This document shows, in pieces, positions 54,050 to 64,000 of a stretch of DNA of 64,000 nt; the stretch's first letter is position 1; each line of letters begins with the position of its first letter. This DNA comes from Apricaphanius iberus (lineage: Eukaryota > Chordata > Actinopteri > Cyprinodontiformes > Aphaniidae). A model generated the notes under the pieces. The model was not told where the DNA came from. It did not search any database and saw only the letters and a program-made list of their open reading frames with translations. The stretch spans positions 460,001 to 524,000 of the forward strand of contig JAPXFQ010001502.1 of assembly GCA_028564705.1 (NCBI GenBank), in the 5' to 3' direction. The position numbers were made by a program, and so were the translations under genes.

Positions 54050-56220
54050 ATTGTATGATCGGATTAGGCTCTCAGATGGTCATCCGTTCAATGCTTTTTG
54101 CTCTTTTAGTGAATCATTAATGTTTAGTATATTTTGTTGTTTATTATCTGTGCTTTTCAACCCAAAAGAAATATTGGAGAGTTATGTTTTTGCCCCTTGC
54201 TCTCTTTGGTCTCACCTAATTAAATGACCGATTAAAAAAAACAAACAAACATATATGATATTTTCTTTGTGAAAAAGCTAATGTCTCATTTCCTCCTTAA
54301 TCTCATTCACGTCTTCCTGCTTCTTGGTGGTTTTTGACTAACTCTCCAGCTCAATGTCCCTTTGTCATAAAAATGCATTACATCCTAAGACATCCTTCAG
54401 AATCTCTCAGTTTTGATGAAAAACCTACACATCAGTTGCTTACAAAAATTTAATACTGGATAAGAACAAGAAAAAATAGCATTGGAGCCATACGAGTAAA
54501 ATGTCCAAATTCAAAACGTGACAGCATTGCCTCTCGCATGGGTATGTTAATGTGAGCGTGCCAAGGCTTACAGTCGTGCTTACCGACACACTGGCTTTGT
54601 GTGGATGAGGAAATGAGCCTCAGGGAGGCAGGGGGAATGATAAGTTCTGTTGACTGTCATAAAAGACAAATATTATCTCCATATCTCAATTGCCCAACCA
54701 GTCTGGCAGTAGAAGTGTTGTCAACAGAAAGCAGCAGTTACAGGCACTTATCGAAAGAGAAACACAACTGAATCTGTTTGGAATGGCGTTGAGGAAGCTA
54801 AAGATGCAGGTGCATCACAGCCTGGCGTCCTTTATGTTTATTGACTGACAGACCTGTATTACAGCTTATTAACACTCACACACACTGACTTAAGCTCCAC
54901 AAAGAGCAGCTGCTCAAGACTACGCACGGCGTAAGGATTACAGAAAGGGCGGTGAGTTATCTCATTTCTGATTTTTTTTTTGATGAAGGTGTGATGGTAC
55001 ATGATACGATCTCCTCTTGTTCTTTTAGAAATCACTCAAGAGAAAAGAAAAAGCTTTGTTTGTGAATCTTCCAAAGAGCTGTGACATTATTACTCGGTTC
55101 GTTTCCAGTATTCAGTCAAATCAAGCTCTGCTGGCAAAAAGTCAGTTGTCTCTAGATCAAAGTGGGTTGTAAATGACAGAGATAAAAGAAAAAAACTAAA
55201 ACAGAAGGAGACAAAGCTGAAAACTTAATGAGGAATGCCAGGCAGGATGAAGTAAGTGAGGCTTGCCCAATTGGGTATCAAGCCTGCCTAAAACCGATAA
55301 CGTTGGTTCAAATTAGGTTGCAAAGGAAAAAAACAACGCTATTATGATACAGTCGTATGTCAAAATGGACATTAGAGTTTGACTTTATGGTAAAGTACAG
55401 TTTTTGTTTTTTTTCAACCTGGACCTTATTTATAGCATACATTTTGTTCATTGACTCACCCAGACAAGTTTGACAGGCCAGGTCATGTCGACCCTATCAG
55501 GCTTTGACTAATGTTTTATTGGAAATCCACAGTGAGTCGATGTTCTGCCAGATCTTCGCACAAACAATCCTTTGGCCGTATCAAACATTCCTTGCTAATG
55601 GGGGAGATGTTGCAGTGTGGAATCTAAATATATAAACATCCATCCTAACAGTGTAATATAATATGAATCTGCCTTCTACAATGCCTCTTGAAATCCTTCG
55701 GGAGAAGTTTAGACCCATTTGCGATCAGCGTCTATATATCAACGTCCACTCATTTTCAATGGGAATCGTGGAGGTACAGCGAGTTATGCCTCTAAGTAAG
55801 GTACATTTTCCAGAAAGCTCCATCATTTCACCAATGTTTTGTAAGAAATAACTAGAACCATTCCTCTTTGAGTTCGGAGCATCTTGGAGGTGCTTTGTTG
55901 TTACCTTCAGTTTGGGTAACAACAATTCATTTCTTGCTTCTTGCAACATTGAACATGCAGTACTGCGCACCCTGAGGGAATACAACAGTTTCCCTGACAG
56001 CAACAAGTGCAGTCAGTTCACAAAGTCTGACTGTCTATCTATCCCTTCCCAGGATATCTGAAGGCTAACAGAGTGATAATTAAAGTTTTTTTGGGTCCTG
56101 CTCGCTGTCACATTTCCTTCTCATTGATCAGTGCCGCTCCTCCACTGCTGCTGTTTCCAAATAAAGTGGGAACTTCTGTTGTTATTGCCTTGGTTATTGC
56201 TATTTTTGTTTCATATGAAT
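54050..56220. other. Intergenic segment, nothing recognised
   Basis: Two kilobases with only short frames, AT-rich, without element termini that I can support. Confidence 0.4.
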
Positions 56221-56224
56221 GGAC

Positions 56225-56810
56225 GTAAGCACAAGTCCCGTGGAGGTCGCAGACTCTTTTTGACTATTTAAAAAGCCTTTACAGACTTGTGTTTTTTTTT
56301 ATTTTTATGCCTTGCCTCATTTTATTTCTTGCTTTGTAGCTAAACTCTTTTGCGCGGTCTTGAATTTTATTTTATTCTACTGTGAAGCACTTTGTGATGT
56401 TTATCTGCATAAATTTACTGTATAAATCAGTGATATACTAATTATTTTTGTGTATCTTAGCACAGGAAGCGAAAAAGTAATTTAAAAAAAACAAATTTCG
56501 GTGCAATACTCTTCCCATACACAATTCAATTACTTCATAGAGTTAATACTCTATTTAATAATAGATACACTTAAAGTATGATTAAGAGTTTATTATTTAT
56601 AAATTGTATATTTTTTTTCAAAGTTTTTGTAGGATAATATGGTAAAAATGTTTTTTGGTTTTTTTTATTTGTCTAAGGACTTTTGTGATTTTTTTTGGGG
56701 GTCAATTTCATTCTTCTCTGGCAGGAATATTATCTAGTACCTGTTCTAGGGTAATAGGATGATAGTAGGATGAGAATATTTATCATGTCTTTATAATGTC
56801 AGGTCAGCCA
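56225..56810. repeat. Copy 3 of the three-copy block
   Basis: Parallel to 52795-53345. It includes CACAAGTCCCGTGGAGGT at its left edge (as in copy 1) and GAATATTTATCATGTCTTTAT at its right. Confidence 0.65.
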
Positions 56811-57002
56811 ACTTAAAGTCAACTCACAGCCACCATAAACATGTGGCGCAATTTGGGCTTAAGAGGATGTCAGGAAACACTGCTTTACAGCCTTTTTGTG
56901 ATGTCATAACATTTGGCTCATTTCCTCTGGGTACCTATATAACACTTATATTCTGCACAAAAACGTTGCACAATGTGTTTTAATGCAGTTTCTGTAATAC
57001 CT

Positions 57003-57645
57003 AAATGGTAAATGGTGATGGCCGACCTTGGCTCAGGAGTTATGGTGCACTCACAGCGCACACTTTGTCAGTGTCAAACAACGCTCACACAGCCACTAGT
57101 TTTACACCTATACATTTATAGACTGAAGCCTGCAAAGTGCGTGGGCGGATGTTTTAAGCACTAGCGGATCCTGTTTGGCTAGACGACGATGATGTTGGGC
57201 AACATCACCGTTGTGAAACGCTCTGACTGGTTGAAGCACCGCATCAAGAGCGTTTCTGGCTTTTGCTGCATTGAAGCTTGTAACACAGGAAAAGTTTTTA
57301 AAAATTGAAGCGGCCAATGCACATAAAGCGCACCAGAGACTCTGACGCCCCTCGGATGGCCTCAACCATAGACTTTACATGTAATCTTGCCATTCTTGAA
57401 GCTGACGTTTGGGACGGTGCGAACACACCATTCAACAATCATCTTGTAATCAGAGGTTCTACTGTTTCTGTCATTGTCCTTCGGCAAGATACATGGTGGT
57501 GGTCAAAAGGCTCAGTGGCGCCAGGGCAGCGGTGGCTACAATGTAGGTTGCCATCACCAGTGTGTGAATGACTAAATGTGGTGTGAAGCACTTTGAGGTC
57601 CATGGGGACTACATAAAGGACTATACAAATACAGACCATTTAATA
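57003..57645 (+). mobile_element. SINE copy split by a ~390-bp insertion
   Basis: The left part (GACCTTGGCTCAGGAGTTAT) is the A-box head of the SINE at 40150-40423. The right part (from about 57443, CTTGTAATCAGAGGTT to AAATACAGACCATTTA at 57641) is its middle and tail. The intervening ~390 bp starts GGTGCACTCACAG and ends, read on the minus strand, GGTGTGTTCGCAC, a DNA-transposon-like terminus pair. Confidence 0.6.
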
Positions 57646-57975
57646 ACTAAACTAAACAATTAACTTATTAGAGAAGGCTGCCAATAAAGGTCAACCATCA
57701 TCAACCATCATCTACAGAACTCAGAGGGATTTTATCAAAGAACCAACAGGCTTTTTAAAATTGTAAAAATTTCTGCCAAGGCAGGTATAATGACAAAGCA
57801 AACACTATGGTGGCAAAATCACAAGAAAGAAGCACTACAACCGCCCATGCTATTTCTATTTGTTGATCTTCGTTCCCTGCTGCTGTGGGCACCTTTTGCT
57901 GCAGATTGGTGCCGAAACGACTGGATATGCGAACGTCCGCTAGGAGAGTAGTGGGATACCTGGCAGAAAAAGGTC

Positions 57976-58863
57976 CAATTAAAGGGACTATATCCCGCTA
58001 TTTTACAGCTTTCAACTTCTGGGATAGAAATCTGATAACATTTTATGGTTGGTACCTTATAGTATTAATTTGTCCTGAAATTTAAGTTGTATTCTGTATT
58101 TAATGTTGGACCACAAAGTAAAACGGCTTGTAAAACCAAAGTCATTAAAGTTTGTTTCAGCTGCTAAATCTAGCAGGCTTTAGACGGAGCCCATCCAGAC
58201 TTTAGACAGAACCCAAACTAAAACAGCTGAGTCAACTAAGCAAATATTTCTAGCCCAGTATATAAAAAAAGTCATGGGTGTTGTTTGCACTTACTGAACA
58301 TTCTGAGATGCTACAGATCAATTTATTAAGCACATTATTCTGTTATAAGATCACATAAGCAGCTTGATAAATGGGTAGCACAATTTATCATGTAGCTATT
58401 TACTTCTCTGTCAATCAGGCGTCTTTGTTGTTGGAAATAATCCAACTGCTGTTATTTAAGAATGTAGAAATAAATCCTGTAATCCACGCCGCCAAAGTCA
58501 AATTCTAACAAAAACGTTTTTCCAGCTGCTAAAACCGGTTCAGCTATGAGCATTGAGAAGGGGGACGGGTGTGTTTGCAACTCTACTAGAGCTAAGCTGC
58601 TCTGTCTGCAGGGGAGGTGCTGGAACTTCTAGCACTTCCTTGTTTTCACATTTTGACGTAAAATATGTCACAATGTGAACACTCAGTCGTTTTGCAGGAG
58701 AAGGCGGTGCAGCTGTTCAGAGAGCAGGATTCAGGAGGAATACTCAGACATGCGGGATTAAGCCAAAAACCACTCTAGGAGGGTTTTTATGAGAAAATTC
58801 CACTGCTAGATGGTTGAAAACTCCAAACACTTGATTTAGAATGATATAGGCCCTTTAAACTAC
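57976..58863. mobile_element. ~890-bp MITE with TTAAAGGGNCTATAT ends
   Basis: The left end AATTAAAGGGACTATATC and right end (minus strand AGTTTAAAGGGCCTATATC) are inverted repeats. There is no transposase frame. A fragment of the same family lies at 26080-26222. Confidence 0.6.
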
Positions 58864-59069
58864 ACTGAAATTCTGACAATGGAAACATGAACATCCTTGT
58901 GGGAGAGTCAGGGACTGTTTGGATAATTGATAACTCTGCAGACAATAAATACATGAGACAAATGAATGGACGGACCAATAGAAACTCTGCATACCCTAAT
59001 TCATGTTGGTTTCTAGCTGCCTGTGTTTCTATTTATTCATGTATGTTTATGTGTGTGTTACAGCTGAAG

Positions 59070-62000
59070 ATGCTAACTGTCCCTGTTTATCTACCACTTC
59101 TTTGGTTCTTCTCTGTTGTGACCTCAGGTAAGAAAGATATGGTTTTATTATGACAGTAAAAACATCACAAATGTGAGAGTTTTCCTATTTGGGTGATTTA
59201 CAGTTTCCTGTGTGGTGGCTGGACCTGCCCCTCAGTGCCAGCCTCGGTGGCTCCTCATCGGAGAGAGATGTTTTGCTTTCTTCCCCGTATGGAGCTCCTG
59301 GAGCCACGCCAATGTAAAAAATAAATAAAGCAATGATTTCACAATGGTTGTACGCTACTCTGTGTAATCTGAATATGCTGGTCTTAGATTTTATGCTCTC
59401 TGACCGGTGGGAACATCATGTTGCTACAGACGCTTGAGGAAAAGCAAATTGTCCTCCAGCTGACAAACAGCAGTTCGCCTGTGTGGCTGGGTAGCTACCA
59501 GGTGAGGAGACATTTTCAGGCTGTGTAGTTCCTTTTATTTCAACATATCAGTATCACTTATCGATAATCTTTATTTTTCTTTCCCAAAGCAGCATCCATG
59601 GTTTTGGAGCAACGACTCTGTCACGAAGGACTGGACTAACCAGATGGATGAAAAACCAAAAAAATATGAAGCCTGCATGCTAATGACGCCTAAAAGTAAA
59701 CAAAATGCATGAATACAATATACAGCAGGCAGTTGTTTTTACTTTATATTTAAAAGTGTCCAGTAACAGAGTACAAACATTTTCTTTCCTTACTAAAATA
59801 TACATTTTTTTGGTTTTTGTAATTCACAGGAGTAATTATGTATTAGCCATCTTTTAATTTGCACTCTTTTTCCTGATGTAACAGTACATTCTATTTCTTA
59901 AAATTAAACAAAAAAAAACCAAATTATTCCACCGGAGCAGAAACAGCTGGACTTTTTCCTACTGAAATGATAGCTTGTGACTTAGGAAACATGAGAAAGT
60001 CTTTTCCCTATTCTGATTACTTCAGTCAGAGAAATACTCCTCGATTTAAAAAAATTGCCTGATGAGGTAGTTGTAATTCAGTCTCCAGTGTGGCAGTGGA
60101 GCGCGGATTTGGCCTCGACAACAGTAGTTCCCAACCTGAGGTCTGTGTGTCTCCAAGGGTGTCATGATTTGTGGGTTGGACTTTAGACGCATTGATAGGT
60201 TTGTAGGTACAAACAAGAAGGGTGGAGTAACACAGACAGAGTGACAACAAAACAAAGGGCTTCACTAGATATTGCAGGGGGTCCGTGCAATTTCGTCTGT
60301 GCTGAGGTTGTGAAGCTTTAGGACTTTTAATGAAACCTACCATCCTTTTAGTACCTTATAGTACCGGAGGGGTTTGAGTGTCCCAATGATCCTAGGAGCT
60401 AAGCCGTCAGGGGCGTTCCACCCCTGGTAGTGTCTCCCATGGAAAACTGGTCCTAGGTGAGGGATCAAAAAAAGTGCAGCCTGAACACCCCTATGATGGG
60501 CAGCATCAATGGACTTAGTGTTCCTTCACCCTGACACGGGTCACCAGGGTCACCCTCTGGATCAAGGCCCAGAGATGAGGCACGTTGGCGAACGCCTGAT
60601 GGTGGGCATAGTTGTTGCCCCCCAAATTGGCGCTTGTACGTTGGGGTTTACTCCAACAAATGAGAGGGCAGCCTCCCTCCGCCTACTGGTGGTGGGACGG
60701 GTCCTGACTATTGTTTGCATCCTACTGGGGCACTTTAACACTTACATGGGCAATGACAGTGAGAGCTGGAGAGTCCCCTTCACGTGGAGATGGCCACCAA
60801 GATCTGAATCCAAGCAGTGTTTTGTTATTTGACTTACACCATGTTCAAGCATAAGGGTATCCATGTGTGCACTTGGCACCAAGACACCCTAGGTTGGAGC
60901 ACGTGATCAACCTGGTTGTCATTTCATCTGATCTTTGGCTGCAAGCCTTGTAGCTTATCGGCTCTGGTGGTGTGAGAAGACATCGGACACACCTGCCAGG
61001 CCCAAGCATGTTGTTAGGGTCTGCTGGTTCTGATTCACCACCCGGAATCTCCGGGGGGGAAACAATGTTTGCAGTAGGGATTGTGTGCTGCTCAGCTCGA
61101 CATGGGACGTTTTGGGGTCAGTGGATAGAATAATTTGAAGACCTCCTCAATTCCACTAACACTCCTTCCAATTTGGAAGGAGAGTCTGGGGACTCTCCAA
61201 TCTCTGGTGTTGAAGTCACACAGGTTGTTAAATAGATCCACTGTGGCAAAGCTGGATAAGATGAGATTCGCTCGGAGTTCTTCAAGGCTCTGGATGTTGT
61301 AGGGCTGTGTTGGTTAACACGGGTCTGCAATATTGCATGGACATCAGGGGCAGTTCACTTGGATTTACAGACTAGGGTGGTGGCACCCCTGTCTCCCTGG
61401 GGGACCACAGAGCGTGTTCCATCTTCAGTGGGATTACACATCTGAGCCTCCCTGGTAAGGTCTATTCAGGGGTTCCAGGGAAGAGGGTGCGACAGATAGT
61501 CAAACCTCGGGATTCAAAAGGAACAATGCAGATTTCATCCTTGCCGTGGAACACTGTACCGGCTCTACACCCTCAGCAGGGTCCTGGATGGTGCGTGGAA
61601 GTTCACCCTACATGTGTTTCTGCGCACAGCCAAGGTGTTGAGGGGAAATCGATAGGTGGATTGGTAAGACGTCAGCAGTTATGCGGGTGCTGTACCAGTC
61701 TGATTGATCGGCTGGAAGGGGATCAGAGTGGAGCTGCTGCTCCTCCACATCGAGAGGAGCCAGTTGAGGTGGCTCAGGCAGCTGGTCAGGATGCCTCATG
61801 GGCGCCTCCCTGGTGAGATGTTCCGGGCACGTCCCACCGGGAGGAGGCCCAGGGGAAGACCCAGGACTCGCTGGAGGGACTACGTCTCCCGCCTGGCCTG
61901 GGAACGCTTTGGGATTTATCCAGAGGAGCTGAGCCAAGTAGCTGGGGAGAGGGAAGTCTGGGTCTCTCTGCTTAAGCAGCTGTCCCCTCAACCCGACCCC

Positions 62001-64000
62001 GGATGAAGTGGAAGGAGATGCATGAATGGACGGATGGATATTAAATATAAATGATACATATTTTATACACATATGAGTGAGAAAGCTGCATACTGTAGAT
62101 ACTGACCTATCTTGAGTCATTGTCTTTCTGTTGTAGAGGTAACCCAACAGGCTACTTCACAGTCGACGTCACAATTTAGCCGTTCTGCTGGGAGCTAATG
62201 CTAGACAAACAAACCACATTTATCGAATGAAGAAACACACAGAAAGCGCTTGGACGTCAACTTGAGGCAAAAAGTAGATTATGTGCCTAATTTAAATTAA
62301 TCTCCCAAATGAGCAAATATAAAATGCAAGAGATTGTTATGACATAGAAAGACATAGTAGGGGCTTTTATGGATGGTGACCCTGCTGATTATCGATTGCC
62401 TGAGGTGAAATGCTGGCTGGAATGTGATGGTCAAAGTAGAAATGGTTCTCTACAAGTGGCTACTGAAAAGGTGTGGAGATGTAAAACAAAAAAAATACAG
62501 GTTTATCGTGGTGTCGTGGGGAGAAACAATTCTTATGGCGAGAGGTCCTGGTCCAAAAACAGAACAGAGGGTGGAAACGGAGGAAAAAAGAAAGCATGTG
62601 AGCCACTACTCAAGTTGTTGATTAAATATATTTGCAATAGCTTCAGTGTGATTCTTAAAAATGAACTTTAAAAGTTATATATAGAAACAAAATCTTAAGA
62701 AAAAAGTAATGTGAATAAAAAGTGAATTAAAAGTTTTCTATGGGTTTTTTTCCAGCTGGACAGCTGCAGAGCGCACCCTGTGAAGAACTTTGTTTCTACA
62801 TCTGCACGACTTCACCAAGGTAGGCTAATATTAAGAGACACTTGACTTTGGAATTCACTGAAATTACTTCAGTGGGCAGGATTTATATCAGAGGGTTGTT
62901 GAGTTTCAGTGTCAGAGAAAACCCTAAAAAAAGTGCCCCTGGTGTACATTATATGGGAAAGAAAAAACAAAGAGAACATAGATTGTTGAAAGCAAGACAG
63001 AGTAAACCAGGTAAGAACAGAGTCAGGTGTACTTTCTATGGAAACAGAAACTGCTGCAATTTGTGGAAGCCAAAGCACGTCAACAGCTAAATCTGGAAAA
63101 AGACGCAGATTAACACACAAACATTAGGCCAGGGACCCCTTCTATGCAAGAGGCAACAAAACAAACTTTAAGAGTAGTAGTAATTGCATGATTTAAAGGC
63201 ACAGTGTGTAATTTTCGGCCAGTAAGGGGCAGTGCATACCTAAATTATCACAAGCATGGGGTATCTGTGTCTTCGAGTAAGAAACTCAACAACGGAGGTC
63301 CAACTAGGGCTCTTTTCAAACGCTCAATTCCCTGAGAATTATCTATTTGCAGCAACATGACAAGCACATCAGTCCCTTTTTCATGGCTTGGAACTAGCGA
63401 AGAGGTAAAAAATTTATTAAAAAGTTTTTTGCATTTTGAGGGGAAATCAATGTTTTAATAGCGGGCTTGTTCCGTGCGCTTTGTCCGTCCGGGCTCTTGC
63501 GGAAGCAAAGACGTCATCTAATATGGCTTTCCCTTGAAAAGAGGACCCACGCCTATGTATTTCAAACCTGATTCTTAAAGTCTTTTTTACAATATCGCCA
63601 ATATTTTGAAATTAATGTGCTTTACGTAATTATTACATAATATTTTAATGGCTATTTTCAAAGATGTACTGCAAAAACTACACACTGTCACTTTAATCTA
63701 TAAAATGAGTTTGAGAACAAACCATTCATCAATGCAATGAGATTTAAATCTTTTCATGTTGTCTTTGTTTACATTCAGGTTTACCTCTACTGACCTCAAC
63801 AGCCACAACCCGCTTCACCCAGGTGAGACAGTAAAGTTACCTGTAGTACTGTCAGAAATACTGATTCTAGAACTGCTGGACTGTTGGCCTTTACCTGATT
63901 GTCCTAAACCATAGTCTATAAAGTTCTCCATACCAAAGAGCCTGAATCTCTTGCAAATATTTCAGATGAGAAATTACTCCAAAGGAGCAGCGTCCACTGA
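59070..64000 (+). CDS. Secreted C-type lectin-like domain protein (seven coding exons)
   Basis: Exons: 59070-59127, 59204-59313, 59388-59501, 59593-59695, 62756-62819, 63779-63822 and 63966-64000. Joins are GT-AG and phase-consistent, giving 175 aa with TGA as the last three window bases. Residues 1 to about 19-25 are a signal peptide. Residues 31-145 form one CTLD, with Cys31/Cys42 (long-form pair), Cys59, WLG at 89-91, W97/W99, Cys122, Cys137 and Cys145 in the FYIC ending. An extra Cys lies at 141. The Ca-dependent sugar motifs EPN/QPD and WND are absent, so sugar binding by the classical mode is unlikely. A 30-residue polar tail follows. Exon 4 has a tandem acceptor (AAGCAG) that could add one Gln. 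No membrane helix follows. The last two exons are the least certain, and the gene could continue beyond the window. Its family name is not recognised. Confidence 0.7.
60355..62040 (+). mobile_element. RTE/Rex-like LINE with internal deletion
   Basis: Plus-strand pieces in order: an endonuclease start (MVGIVVAPQIGACTLGFTP, then RVLTIVCI and LGHFNTYMGNDSESW), reverse transcriptase pieces with stops (VCNIAWTSGAVHLDLQT; LYRLYTLSRVLDG), and the C-terminus (SQLRWLRQLVRMPHGRLPGE to DYVSRLAWERFGIYP). The tail is GGACGGATGGATA. The YADD-containing core is missing, so an internal deletion of over 1 kb is inferred. It sits in intron 4 of the CTLD gene, in sense orientation. Confidence 0.8.
62940..63180. 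repeat. Echo of the TTC29 intron 1 repeat
   Basis: It contains GACAGAGTAAACCAGGT, TCAGGTGTACTTTCTATGG and GGCCAGGGACCCCTTCTAT, the same word order as in the 2690-3650 array, for about two units. Confidence 0.45.
63194..63697. mobile_element. ~500-bp MITE, parent form of 13760-13893
   Basis: The left end TAAAGGCACAGTGTGTAATT and right end (minus strand TAAAGTGACAGTGTGTAGTT) are inverted repeats. A central ~370 bp is absent from the shorter copy. No coding frame. It lies in the intron before the last two exons of the CTLD gene. Confidence 0.7.

Noticed and set aside
61608..62147. A 179-codon minus-strand open frame
   Set aside because: It is the antisense of the RTE-like LINE C-terminal coding region, where GC-rich codons suppress stops on the other strand.

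Overview
This window is nuclear genomic DNA from a ray-finned fish. It holds short vertebrate-type exons with GT-AG introns in an AT-rich background, and teleost-type repeats: L2/Maui-like and RTE-like LINEs, Tc1 elements, hAT-like MITEs and a tRNA-derived SINE. The gene set TTC29 - SLC10A7 - REELD1 matches the conserved vertebrate neighbourhood of human 4q31.22. I cannot name the species.

Layout. At 1-2148 lies the TTC29 upstream region, with an RFX X-box-like site, a (TA)n tract and an AT-rich array. TTC29 (+ strand, ten coding exons, 2149-14188) encodes a TPR axonemal protein. A CpG-containing promoter at about 15440-15641 precedes SLC10A7 (+ strand, 15642-29112), a Golgi/membrane SLC10-family transporter-like protein. 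Its conserved last exon lies beyond a 1-kb palindrome, and a second possible last exon lies before it. At 29113-34856 there is a ~110-bp tandem repeat and a decayed transposon carrying a THAP-like exon. REELD1 (- strand, 40943-34857, four coding exons) encodes a reeler-domain membrane protein with a very long Ser/Thr/Pro-rich stalk. At 41000-59000 there is about 18 kb of repeat-rich intergenic DNA: L2 pieces, a deleted Tc1, a chimeric LINE, an L1 fragment and a block present three times. At 59070-64000 (+ strand) is a small secreted C-type lectin-like gene with an RTE-like LINE in its fourth intron; in my model its stop codon is the last three bases of the window.

The genes share no evident pathway; the arrangement is ordinary vertebrate synteny. 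I found no operon-like, CRISPR or phage-defence-like system. The less ordinary observations are exon structure (alternative SLC10A7 terminus, an in-frame 87-nt TTC29 intron, the REELD1 mega-exon), the SLC10A7 palindrome, and transposon biology (deletion-derivative MITE pair, nested insertions, X-box motifs inside repeats). Gene models were built by hand from reading frames, splice signals, phase agreement and remembered family resemblance; no alignment was run.
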